Origin: Roseobacter sp.
GTDB taxonomy: Bacteria; Pseudomonadota; Alphaproteobacteria; Rhodobacterales; Rhodobacteraceae
Assembly: GCA_015665415.1 (NCBI GenBank)
Contig: JADFAE010000017.1
Span: 108,080-172,079 of the forward strand
Direction of reading: 5' to 3'
Length of the DNA: 64,000 nucleotides
The translations under genes were made by a program, and so were the position numbers. The notes below the pieces were generated by a model. It was not told the origin of the DNA, searched no databases, and was given only the letters and a program-made list of their open reading frames with translations. Positions within the stretch are counted from its first letter, which is position 1, and each line of letters starts with the position of its first letter. Below are positions 34,927-42,418 of this stretch, piece by piece.

Positions 34927-35558
34927 CCAAACCTCTCGGTGTAATCCTTGCAGGTGGCCTCGCCACCCGGATGGGCGGCGGCGACAAAGGGCGGTTGCAG
35001 ATTGGCGGCCAGAGCCTGCTGAAACGGGTGCGGGACCGGCTGGCACCGCAGGTGTCTGGCCTGGCCCTCAACGCCAATGGCGATGCGGCGCGGTTCTCTG
35101 ATCTGGGCCTGCCGGTGGTGGCCGACACAATCGAAGGCTTCGCCGGTCCCCTTGCCGGGGTGCTGGCCGGGCTCGACTGGGCCGCCGAGCAGGGCGCAGA
35201 AGCTATCGTCACCGCTGCCGCCGATACGCCGTTCTTCCCGCAAGATCTGGTGGCGCGACTGGTAGCGGCCTCTGACGGGCAGAAATACCCGCTGGTGCTG
35301 GCCACCACACCGCGTACCGGCGAAGAGCTAAAATCCGGCGGGCGCAGCAAGGTCAATCGCCACCCCACCTTTGGTCTCTGGCCGGTTGCCCTGCGCGAGG
35401 ACCTGCGCGCCGCCCTGAATGATGGGTTGCGCAAAGTTGTGCTCTGGACCGATCAGCACGGCGGACGCGAGGCGCTGTTTGAGGCCCAGCCCTTTGATCC
35501 CTTTTTCAACGTTAATACGCCCGAGGACCTGAAACGGGCAGAGGAGCTGCTGAGATGA
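34923..35558 (+). CDS. mobA: molybdenum cofactor guanylyltransferase MobA
   Basis: This 211-residue protein has the nucleotidyltransferase motif LAGGLATRMGGGDKGRL at the N-terminus and AADTPFFPQDL in the middle. MobA attaches GMP to molybdopterin to make the bis-MGD cofactor used by formate dehydrogenase, DMSO reductase-family and nitrate reductase enzymes. It overlaps both the preceding YcxB-like gene and mobB (ATGA), so translation is coupled. Confidence 0.94.
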   Translation: MTKPLGVILAGGLATRMGGGDKGRLQIGGQSLLKRVRDRLAPQVSGLALNANGDAARFSDLGLPVVADTIEGFAGPLAGVLAGLDWAAEQGAEAIVTAAADTPFFPQDLVARLVAASDGQKYPLVLATTPRTGEELKSGGRSKVNRHPTFGLWPVALREDLRAALNDGLRKVVLWTDQHGGREALFEAQPFDPFFNVNTPEDLKRAEELLR

Positions 35559-36046
35559 AACTCTACGGTGTCACGGGCTGGAAGAACTGCGGCAAGACCG
35601 GGCTGATGGAGCGGCTGGTGACCGAGTTCACCGAACGGGGCCTGACGGTCTCGACCATCAAACACGCCCACCATAGCACCGATGTGGACCAGCCCGGCAC
35701 CGACAGCCACCGCCATCGCATGGCCGGCGCCTCGGAAGTGATCCTGGCCTCCACCCATCGCATTGCCATCATGCAGGAGCTGCGCGGCGCTGCAGAGCCA
35801 CTGCTGTCAGAGCTGCTGGCGCGGCTCTCGCCGGTCGATCTGGTGCTGGTGGAGGGCTACAAGCGCGAACCTCACCCCAAGATCGAGGCGCACCGTCGGG
35901 CGGCGGGTCAGCCGCTGATCGCGCCGCAGGATGAAACCATCCGGGCGCTGGCCAGTGACACTCCTGTTGAGATTGATCGCCCGGTCTTTGATCTTGACCA
36001 CACCACGGCGATTGCCGATTTCATTGCCGCAGAGCTGCAGCTCTGA
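35555..36046 (+). CDS. mobB: molybdopterin-guanine dinucleotide biosynthesis protein MobB
   Basis: The 163-residue P-loop protein has GWKNCGKTGLMERL (Walker A), then TIKHAHH and DLVLVEGYKREPHPKIE, all hallmarks of MobB. It binds GTP and helps MobA. The start overlaps the mobA stop. moeA follows after 34 bases. Confidence 0.93.
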   Translation: MKLYGVTGWKNCGKTGLMERLVTEFTERGLTVSTIKHAHHSTDVDQPGTDSHRHRMAGASEVILASTHRIAIMQELRGAAEPLLSELLARLSPVDLVLVEGYKREPHPKIEAHRRAAGQPLIAPQDETIRALASDTPVEIDRPVFDLDHTTAIADFIAAELQL

Positions 36047-36080
36047 TCCCGACGCGCCCCTTTGTGAAGGCCTTTGTTCC

Positions 36081-37337
36081 ATGACCCTAAAGCCACCGCC
36101 TCTGCGCAACGATTGTTTTGCCCTGCCTGCCGGTGTGAACTGGACGCCGGTGGATCAGGCGCTGGCGTTGCTGAAGACGCGGATCACCCCGGTGACCGGT
36201 GTCGAGACCGTGCCTTTGGCGCAGGCCCTGGGGCGGGTTCTGGCGCAGGATGTTCTGGCGCAGCGCTCCAATCCGCCGCTGCCCAATACGGCAGTGGATG
36301 GCTATGGGTTTGCGGGGGCCGTGGCCGAGGGAGAGCACATCCTGCCGCTGGTTGCGGGGCGTGCGGCGGCCGGATTGGCCTATGATGGAAGTGTGCCTGC
36401 GGGGCAGGCCATCCGGATCTTGACCGGGGCGGCGCTGCCTGCGGGGGTCGAGACCGTGATCCTGGAAGAGAATGTGACCCTGGGCGCGGGCGAAATTGCC
36501 TTTCGGGGTCCGCTGAAACGCGGGGCCAATACCCGCAAGGCGGGCGAGGATGTCGAGGCAGGTGAGGTGATCCTGTCACAGGGGCGGGTGGTGACCCCGG
36601 CGGATCTGGCTTTGGCTGCCGCCACTGGGGTGTCAACGCTAGAAGTGCATCTGCGCCTGCGCGTTGGCGTGCTCTCCACTGGCGATGAGCTGCGCGAGGC
36701 CGGCGAGGAGGCCGCGCCGGGACAGATCTATGATGCCAACCGCCCCATGCTGCTGACGCTACTGGCACAGATGGGTTTTGAGGCCATTGATCTGGGGCGG
36801 GTGCATGACAATCGTGCGGCCTTGCAGGATCGATTGGACGCGGCTGCGGCGGAGGTGGATGTGATCCTCACCAGTGGCGGCGCTTCAGCTGGGGATGAGG
36901 ATCATGTTTCTGCGCTGTTGCGCGACAGCGGTGCCTTGCAGGAATGGCGTATTGCGCTAAAGCCTGGTCGGCCCCTGGCGCTGGCACTGTGGCAGGGGGT
37001 GCCAGTTTTTGGCCTGCCGGGAAATCCGGTGGCCGCCCTTGTATGCACGTTGATTTTTGCCCGCCCGGCCATGGGGGGGATGGCAGGGGCGCGCTGGCAA
37101 GAGCCGCTGGGATATCAGCTGCCTGCGGGGTTCGCAAAACATAAGAAACCCGGGCGTCGCGAGTTCTTGCGGGCCCGGCTGCGTGACGGCCAGGTCGAGG
37201 TATTCAAATCTGAAGGCTCCGGTCGCATTTCAGGGCTCAGTTGGGCCGAAGGCCTGGTGGAACTGGGGGACGGTGCCTTGGAGATCAGGCCTGGCGATCC
37301 TGTCCGCTATATTCCCTTTGAGAGTTTTCACCTGTAA
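36081..37337 (+). CDS. moeA: molybdopterin molybdenumtransferase MoeA
   Basis: ATG 36081 (MTLKPPPLRND) gives 418 residues, normal for MoeA; the track's start at 35931 lies inside mobB. Features in order are the N-terminal domain with PNTAVDGYGFAG, a GANTRKAGEDV loop, the MoCF domain with STGDELREAGEEA and ILTSGGASAGDEDHV, GLPGNPVAALVC, and the C-terminal beta domain. It inserts molybdate into adenylated molybdopterin. It ends the fdhD-mobA-mobB-moeA run and is followed by a palindromic repeat element. Confidence 0.95.
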   Translation: MTLKPPPLRNDCFALPAGVNWTPVDQALALLKTRITPVTGVETVPLAQALGRVLAQDVLAQRSNPPLPNTAVDGYGFAGAVAEGEHILPLVAGRAAAGLAYDGSVPAGQAIRILTGAALPAGVETVILEENVTLGAGEIAFRGPLKRGANTRKAGEDVEAGEVILSQGRVVTPADLALAAATGVSTLEVHLRLRVGVLSTGDELREAGEEAAPGQIYDANRPMLLTLLAQMGFEAIDLGRVHDNRAALQDRLDAAAAEVDVILTSGGASAGDEDHVSALLRDSGALQEWRIALKPGRPLALALWQGVPVFGLPGNPVAALVCTLIFARPAMGGMAGARWQEPLGYQLPAGFAKHKKPGRREFLRARLRDGQVEVFKSEGSGRISGLSWAEGLVELGDGALEIRPGDPVRYIPFESFHL

Positions 37338-37380
37338 GGGGCCGTTCCCAGCGCAGGTTCATCGGGCTGATCGACCAGAT

Positions 37381-37497
37381 GCGAGGCTCTGCCTCGCGCT
37401 CCGGGATATTTTAGGCCAAATGAAATGGGCCCCTATATTCATTTGGCCCAAAATATCCTGGGGGTGAGCGCCTGTGGCGCGCGGGGGCAAAGCCCCC
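37381..37497. repeat. composite palindromic intergenic element, copy 2
   Basis: Hairpin GCGAGGC-TCT-GCCTCGC is followed by inverted arms of 24 bases (37401-37424 and 37438-37461; core GGATATTTTAGGCCAAATGAA and its partner). A hairpin GGGGGC-AAA-GCCCCC (37483-37497) closes it. The layout and arm sequence match the element at 1202-1351. Again it lies between convergent genes (moeA and a minus-strand membrane protein gene). Confidence 0.78.
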
Positions 37498-37517
37498 GGT
37501 TTCGAGGGAATTAGGAT

Positions 37518-38603
37518 TTAGTCAAAGGTGCCGGCAACCCGGCCCAATAGCATAAAGGCGCGGGCGGTGCGGGTGTCGCCAAGGGCAGAAATTTCGCCGT
37601 CACTGGCCTCGCCTTCAAATTCGCTGAACATGCGGTCAAAGCGGCGCAAAAAGTGATGTGCCGCATCGCGAAAGATCGGATCCTGCTTCATTCGGGCCGA
37701 GGTGAGCGCCAGAGAGGTGCGATCGCGCACCCCGCCCAGAGCGGCAACAGAGCGGCCTCGGGCACCTTGGGCGAATTGCCGCCAGATTTCCGGGCGCGCC
37801 ATGTCGGGGCGCAGATCATCCATGTAGATGCCATCCTGGCTCAGCAGGGTCAGAACATCCTGTGCTGCCTGCACCACCTTGGCGGCCTTGCGATCCTTGA
37901 GCGCGGCGCGCAGGGCGGTGAAGCCGGCTTCGTCCTCTGCGGTTTCGGGGAAATTCAGCGCCCGAATGAACTGCTCAGCGGGCAGCGGTGGTGCGATGTC
38001 TGCGGCCTGGGTGCCCAGAGCAAGGCTGCCCTGATCCTCTGTGGCCAGCTTGCTGGCCTCAGCGGGGATCGCGGGCCGTGTGGGGGTGTGGCGGCTGCTT
38101 TGGAAGGTGGCAAGGGCGGTCTCGGTCTTGCGCGCTGTTTCGGCGATTTCTTCAAGTTTCTGACTGACGGTGGGCTCGCCTGCTGCGGGGTTTTGATGGG
38201 CATGGGTGAGATAGCTGTGACGCAGGCTGTCGATGGCGGCCTGCAGGCGCTGGCTTTCGCTGCGCATTACCCGGGCTGAGCGCAGCGCCGAGGTGCCGAC
38301 CCAGATCATCACCAGGGGCAGGGCCACGGCCAGTGCGGTGAGCAGGGTTGGCATCCACTCTGCCAGGCCCTGATCTGCAGGCGCCAGGAGGAAAAGCGCC
38401 AGAACCAGCAATACCCAAAGCACCGATAGCAAAATTGCGGCCAGCTCTGCGGTGCCCATGCCTGCATCAGTGGCATCTGCAGCGAGATGTCCCGCCTGGG
38501 ATTGTGCCGAAGCCGTCTGGGAAGTGCCCGAACTTGTCTGCATCTCGGCATGGCCGCGCCCTGTCAGGGAAGAGGGGCGTTTGGAAGCATCCTGGGCAGT
38601 CAT
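37518..38603 (-). CDS. hypothetical membrane protein with coiled-coil region
   Basis: From ATG 38603 the product is 361 residues. A Q/S/A-rich N-terminus of about 45 residues precedes two membrane helices (LAAILLSVLWVLLVLALFLL; LLTALAVALPLVMIWVG). A coiled-coil segment (about residues 110-160) and a soluble C-terminal domain without known motif follow; the latter contains DGIYMDDLRPDMARPEIWRQF. I do not recognise the family. Monocistronic by position, 108 bases downstream of greA. Confidence 0.75.
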   Translation of the reverse strand: MTAQDASKRPSSLTGRGHAEMQTSSGTSQTASAQSQAGHLAADATDAGMGTAELAAILLSVLWVLLVLALFLLAPADQGLAEWMPTLLTALAVALPLVMIWVGTSALRSARVMRSESQRLQAAIDSLRHSYLTHAHQNPAAGEPTVSQKLEEIAETARKTETALATFQSSRHTPTRPAIPAEASKLATEDQGSLALGTQAADIAPPLPAEQFIRALNFPETAEDEAGFTALRAALKDRKAAKVVQAAQDVLTLLSQDGIYMDDLRPDMARPEIWRQFAQGARGRSVAALGGVRDRTSLALTSARMKQDPIFRDAAHHFLRRFDRMFSEFEGEASDGEISALGDTRTARAFMLLGRVAGTFD

Positions 38604-38711
38604 GTACTGGCTCGCAATGAGAGAGGTATAAAGTCTTGTGGCAAGGCTACCGGTTTCCGGTGCCAAGACAAGGGGGCGGCGCAAATGCGCCACCTCCGAT
38701 CAAATGGTGCT

Positions 38712-39182
38712 TTAGGCGTAGACGATGCTCAGGATCTCATAGCCGCGGGTGCCACCGGGGGTGCGTACCTCGACGCTGTCGCCCTCTTCCTTGCCGATGA
38801 GGGCGCGGGCGATGGGGGATTTGATATTCAGCAAGCCAGCCTCGACATTGGCCTCATACTCGCCAACGATCTGCCAGGTTTTTTCTTCGTCGGTGTCCTC
38901 ATCGGCCAGGGTGACCCGGGCGCCAAATTTGATCGAGCCGGACAGTTTGGCGGGATCGATGACATCGGCCAGGCTGAGGATCCCCTCAAGCTCTTTGATG
39001 CGGCCCTCGATGAAGCTCTGCTTTTCGCGGGCCGAGTGGTATTCGGCGTTTTCCGACAGATCACCCAACTCGCGGGCTTCGGCGATGGCCTTGATGATAT
39101 TGGGCCGTTCAACCGATTTCAGGTTCTTCAGTTCGGCTTCCAGTGCGGTGTGACCCGCAGATGTCATCGGGATCTTTTCCAT
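38712..39182 (-). CDS. greA: transcription elongation factor GreA
   Basis: The 156-residue protein has the GreA N-terminal coiled coil with [16 protein letters not shown], whose acidic residues reach into the RNA polymerase channel. The C-terminal FKBP-like domain has [18 protein letters not shown]. It rescues backtracked polymerase by RNA cleavage. A perfect 14-base palindrome lies 22 bases upstream of its start. Confidence 0.95.
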   Translation of the reverse strand: MEKIPMTSAGHTALEAELKNLKSVERPNIIKAIAEARELGDLSENAEYHSAREKQSFIEGRIKELEGILSLADVIDPAKLSGSIKFGARVTLADEDTDEEKTWQIVGEYEANVEAGLLNIKSPIARALIGKEEGDSVEVRTPGGTRGYEILSIVYA

Positions 39183-39204
39183 ATCGAGGGTCCAGGTCGT
39201 TTAG

Positions 39205-39218
39205 GCTAGCGCGCTAGC
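39205..39218. promoter_or_regulatory. perfect 14-base palindrome upstream of greA
   Basis: GCTAGCGCGCTAGC reads the same on both strands and lies in the 5' region of greA, 22 bases before the ATG. It could be an operator or fold into a leader hairpin. The rest of the 259-base gap up to the VOC gene shows no convincing gene. Confidence 0.45.
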
Positions 39219-39441
39219 TGTTGTTGCTGTGACCAAAGGCAGAGCCCCGCCGCAAGCAGCAGCGGGGCCTGTTTGGTGTTGGCAATTACCTGACCCAATC
39301 CGCGCAGAAATTTCAAGAGGTCGCGGCAGGCTGTCCACAGGCAATTCCGCTCAATCGGCGGAATTTGTTGTTTTTCTGTTTGAACCGCGCGGAAAAATGT
39401 CGCGCCAGGGTCGTTGGGGAAATCCGACGAGCCACAATAGA

Positions 39442-39825
39442 TCAATCATCATATTGCACCACTTCAAATTCGATCCCGTCCTGATCGTCAAAATAGAACC
39501 GCCGTCCGGGCTCATAATCTGCATGGCTGTTGGGGCTGAAGCCAGCGGCCTTGACCGCTTCCTCTGTGGCCTCGATGTCCTCGACCACGACGGCCAGGTG
39601 ATTGAGCCCGCCCCGGGTTGTGTAGCTGTTGCCCGGATTCTGCGGCGTGGTTGGCGGGGCATAAAGTGCAAGGTAGCTGTTGCCGCCGCCGACATGCAGG
39701 CTAAAGCCATTGTGGATCGAGTTGCCGGACCAGCGGGTGTGCCAGCCAAAGACCTCCTTCATCCACTTGGCGGTGGCCTGGGGGTCGGTGACGGTGATGT
39801 TGGCATGTTCCAGAATTGCACTCAT
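39442..39825 (-). CDS. VOC (glyoxalase/bleomycin resistance) family protein
   Basis: The 127-residue protein shows the paired beta-alpha-beta-beta-beta modules of the VOC fold: ILEHANITVTDPQATAKWMKEVFGW and GGLNHLAVVVEDIEATEEAVKAAGF, ending in FYFDDQDGIEFEVVQYDD. The usual metal ligands (His early, Glu late) can be matched. AAGGAG precedes the ATG. Its promoter has a SoxR-type box with a 19-base spacer, and soxR is divergent, so redox-stress control is likely. Confidence 0.87.
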   Translation of the reverse strand: MSAILEHANITVTDPQATAKWMKEVFGWHTRWSGNSIHNGFSLHVGGGNSYLALYAPPTTPQNPGNSYTTRGGLNHLAVVVEDIEATEEAVKAAGFSPNSHADYEPGRRFYFDDQDGIEFEVVQYDD

Positions 39826-39869
39826 CTGCTCTCTCCTTTTTTAGGTGGCGTTGTGACCTGAGTCTCCCT

Positions 39870-39900
39870 ACGGTAATTTCTAAACCTAACTTTAGCTCAA
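39870..39900 (-). promoter_or_regulatory. SoxR-type promoter of the VOC gene (19-bp spacer)
   Basis: On the minus strand, TTGAGC (-35) and TACCGT (-10) are separated by 19 bases, the long spacer typical of MerR-family controlled promoters. The spacer and end of the -35 hold CTAAAGTTAGGTTTAG, a dyad that aligns with the E. coli SoxR box core CTCAAGTTAACTTGAG. The site lies between the VOC gene and divergent soxR. Confidence 0.68.
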
Positions 39901-39947
39901 GCAAAAAATCGCAAAGACCTGCATTTTGTTTGGAAAGGAAAGCGATC

Positions 39948-40427
39948 ATGGCAAAATCGGCAGGGGTGGCGATTGGCTACCTGGCAGAGCGCACCGGATT
40001 GGCGGTCTCGGCGATCCGCTACTACGAGGCGCAGGGGCTGCTGGAGCCTTGGCGCAATGCGGGCGGTCAGCGGCGCTTTCACCGCGCCGATATCCGGCGG
40101 TTGAGTTTTATCATGATTGCACAGCAGTTCGGATTTTCGCTGCCGGAAATCCGTGGGTTTCTGAAAGACCTGCCTGGCGGGCGCACACCCACTCCAGAAG
40201 ACTGGGCCCGAATCTCCACCGGATTTCGCAGCCATCTCGACCAGCGAATCGAGACTTTGCGGAAGTTGCGGGACAATCTGGACGGCTGCATCGGTTGTGG
40301 TTGTCTGTCGCTGCCCAAATGCGCGCTTTATAACCCGCAGGATCTAGCGGCAGAAAAGGGCAAGGGACCCCGATATCTGATGGGAGATCGGCCTCAGTCC
40401 CAATCTGAGCCGCAAAAAGAGGCCTGA
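39948..40427 (+). CDS. soxR: redox-sensitive transcriptional activator SoxR
   Basis: The ATG at 39948 (after GGAAAGGAAAG) gives 159 residues. The MerR-type helix-turn-helix is at the N-terminus (IGYLAERTGLAVSAIRYYEAQGLL). The [2Fe-2S] cluster motif C-x2-C-x-C-x5-C is complete at about residues 114-125 (CIGCGCLSLPKC), which defines SoxR. The cluster senses redox-cycling compounds. soxS is absent outside enterics, so SoxR acts directly on targets; the divergent VOC gene with a matching promoter is an obvious one. Confidence 0.93.
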   Translation: MAKSAGVAIGYLAERTGLAVSAIRYYEAQGLLEPWRNAGGQRRFHRADIRRLSFIMIAQQFGFSLPEIRGFLKDLPGGRTPTPEDWARISTGFRSHLDQRIETLRKLRDNLDGCIGCGCLSLPKCALYNPQDLAAEKGKGPRYLMGDRPQSQSEPQKEA

Positions 40428-40600
40428 GTGACGAAAATAGGCATTCTCCCTGCGGCAAAGCGCGGTTCTAAAGCAACTAACGCAGAGTTTGGATTGACCT
40501 TGTATGTTGCCAAACGCTAAGCAACCGCGAAAGAAAATTACGCCCAGGACGGACCGCAGCCTGGGACCAGTAGCGAATACAATAGCCAAGGAGCCCTTCT

Positions 40601-42250
40601 ATGGCCGAGATCGAACGCGAAACGATGGAATATGACGTAGTGATCGTTGGGGCAGGCCCCGCAGGTCTGTCCGCTGCGATCCGTCTGAAACAGCTGGATG
40701 CCGACCTTGAGGTCGTGGTGCTGGAAAAGGGCTCCGAAGTGGGGGCCCATATCCTGTCCGGTGCGGTTCTGGATCCCTGTGGTCTGGATGCGCTGATCCC
40801 CGACTGGAAGGAAAAGGGCGCGCCGCTGAACGTTGCCGTGGAAGAAGACAACTTTTACATGCTGGGTGAGGCCGGTGAGGTCCGCATTCCCAACTTCCCG
40901 ATGCCGCCGTTGATGAACAACCACGGCAATTACATCGTCTCCATGGGCAATGTCTGCCGCTGGATGGCAGAGCAGGCCGAGGAACTGGGCGTCGAGATCT
41001 TCCCCGGCATGGCCTGCTCCGAGCTGGTCTATGGCGACAAGGGCGAAGTCAAAGGCGTGGTGGCCGGTGTCTTTGGTCTCGAGGCGGATGGTTCCTACGG
41101 GCCCAACACCGAGCCAGGGATGGAGCTGCACGGCAAATACGTCTTCCTGTCGGAGGGCGTGCGAGGCTCGCTGTCGAAAGAGGTCATCGCCAAATATGAC
41201 CTGCAGGCTGGCAAGGACGTGCAGAAATACGGCGTTGGCATGAAAGAGATCTGGGAGATCGATCCGGCCAAGCACAAGCAGGGTACTGTCACCCACACCA
41301 TGGGCTGGCCGCTGAACTCCAACGCCGGTGGTGGTTCCTTTATCTATCACCTGGACAACAATCAGGTCTACGTCGGCTTTGTGGTGCACCTGAACTACAA
41401 GAACCCGCATCTGTACCCCTACATGGAGTTCCAGCGCTTCAAGCACCATCCGATGGTGGCGGAGCTGTTGGAAGGTGGCAAACGCGTCGCCTATGGCGCG
41501 CGCGCGATCACCGAAGGTGGCTATCAGTCGATGCCGAAGCTGACCTTCCCGGGTGGCGCGCTGTTGGGCTGCTCTGCGGGTATGGTCAACGTGCCGCGCA
41601 TCAAGGGCAACCACAATGCCATGCTTTCGGGCAAGGCGGCAGCCGAGGCGGCCTTTGACATGATCAAGGCGGAAACCACCGATCAGGAGCTGACCGCCTA
41701 CGAGGACGAAGTGCGCAATGGCATGATTGGCAAAGACCTCAAGAAGGTGCGCAACGTCAAGCCGATGTGGTCCAAATGGGGCATGCTGCCGTCGCTGGCA
41801 CTGGGTGGACTGGACATGTGGACCAACACCCTGTTTGGCCTGTCGCTCTTTGGTACGTTGAAGCACGGCAAAAACGATGCTGAATCCACCGAGGAAGCCT
41901 CCAAGCACAAAGAAATCGACTACCCCAAACCCGATGGCAAGCTGTCTTTTGATCGTCTGACCAATGTCAGCTTTGCGGCCACCAACCATGAGGAAAGCCA
42001 GCCCTGTCACCTGCGCCTGGCGGATCCCAATCTGCCGATCGCAACCAATCTGCCAAAATTTGCTGAACCGGCGCAGCGCTACTGCCCGGCCGGTGTTTAC
42101 GAGGTGGTGGAAAAGGATGGCCAGCCAGAGTTCGTGGTGAACTTCCAGAACTGCGTGCATTGCAAGACCTGCGATATCAAGGATCCAAGTCAGAACATCA
42201 CCTGGACCACACCTCAGGGTGGCGACGGTCCCAACTATCCAAACATGTAA
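40601..42250 (+). CDS. electron transfer flavoprotein-ubiquinone oxidoreductase
   Basis: The 549-residue protein is full length for ETF-QO. The N-terminal FAD motif VVIVGAGPAGLSAAIRL, GGGSFIYHLDNNQVYVG in the middle, and the C-terminal ferredoxin-like part with cysteines in RYCPAGVYEV and FQNCVHCKTCDIKDP (4Fe-4S) are all visible. It passes electrons from ETF to ubiquinone at the inner membrane, linking acyl-CoA dehydrogenases to respiration. A terminator follows. Confidence 0.96.
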   Translation: MAEIERETMEYDVVIVGAGPAGLSAAIRLKQLDADLEVVVLEKGSEVGAHILSGAVLDPCGLDALIPDWKEKGAPLNVAVEEDNFYMLGEAGEVRIPNFPMPPLMNNHGNYIVSMGNVCRWMAEQAEELGVEIFPGMACSELVYGDKGEVKGVVAGVFGLEADGSYGPNTEPGMELHGKYVFLSEGVRGSLSKEVIAKYDLQAGKDVQKYGVGMKEIWEIDPAKHKQGTVTHTMGWPLNSNAGGGSFIYHLDNNQVYVGFVVHLNYKNPHLYPYMEFQRFKHHPMVAELLEGGKRVAYGARAITEGGYQSMPKLTFPGGALLGCSAGMVNVPRIKGNHNAMLSGKAAAEAAFDMIKAETTDQELTAYEDEVRNGMIGKDLKKVRNVKPMWSKWGMLPSLALGGLDMWTNTLFGLSLFGTLKHGKNDAESTEEASKHKEIDYPKPDGKLSFDRLTNVSFAATNHEESQPCHLRLADPNLPIATNLPKFAEPAQRYCPAGVYEVVEKDGQPEFVVNFQNCVHCKTCDIKDPSQNITWTTPQGGDGPNYPNM

Positions 42251-42271
42251 GTCACCGAGGCTCCCATTGGC

Positions 42272-42297
42272 AAACAGGCAAGAGCACGCCTGTTTTC
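42272..42297 (+). terminator. terminator after the ETF-QO gene
   Basis: AAACAGGC pairs with GCCTGTTT around an 8-base loop, and the stem runs into TTTTC. It lies 22 bases past the stop codon. Confidence 0.78.
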
Positions 42298-42326
42298 TGG
42301 GTTCGCTGTGGAAATCACGCAAATTT

Positions 42327-42348
42327 GGGGCGGCCTTCGGGTCGCCCC
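42327..42348 (+). other. UUCG tetraloop hairpin upstream of the TPR gene
   Basis: GGGGCGGCC-TTCG-GGTCGCCCC forms a 9-base stem (one G-T pair) closed by a UUCG tetraloop, a very stable RNA structure. No T-run follows. It may be part of the TPR gene leader or a backup to the ETF-QO terminator. Confidence 0.6.
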
Positions 42349-42418
42349 ATTGCGTGTCGGCAAGGGCCGCACTAGGCTTTGCCTTCAGGCGACATACACA
42401 CGCATAGGAGAGCTCCGG

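Noticed and set aside
39206-39445. 79-residue minus ORF between greA and the VOC gene
   Set aside because: Composition is unlike a protein, no ribosome binding site, and its stop lies in the greA palindrome; it is probably chance.
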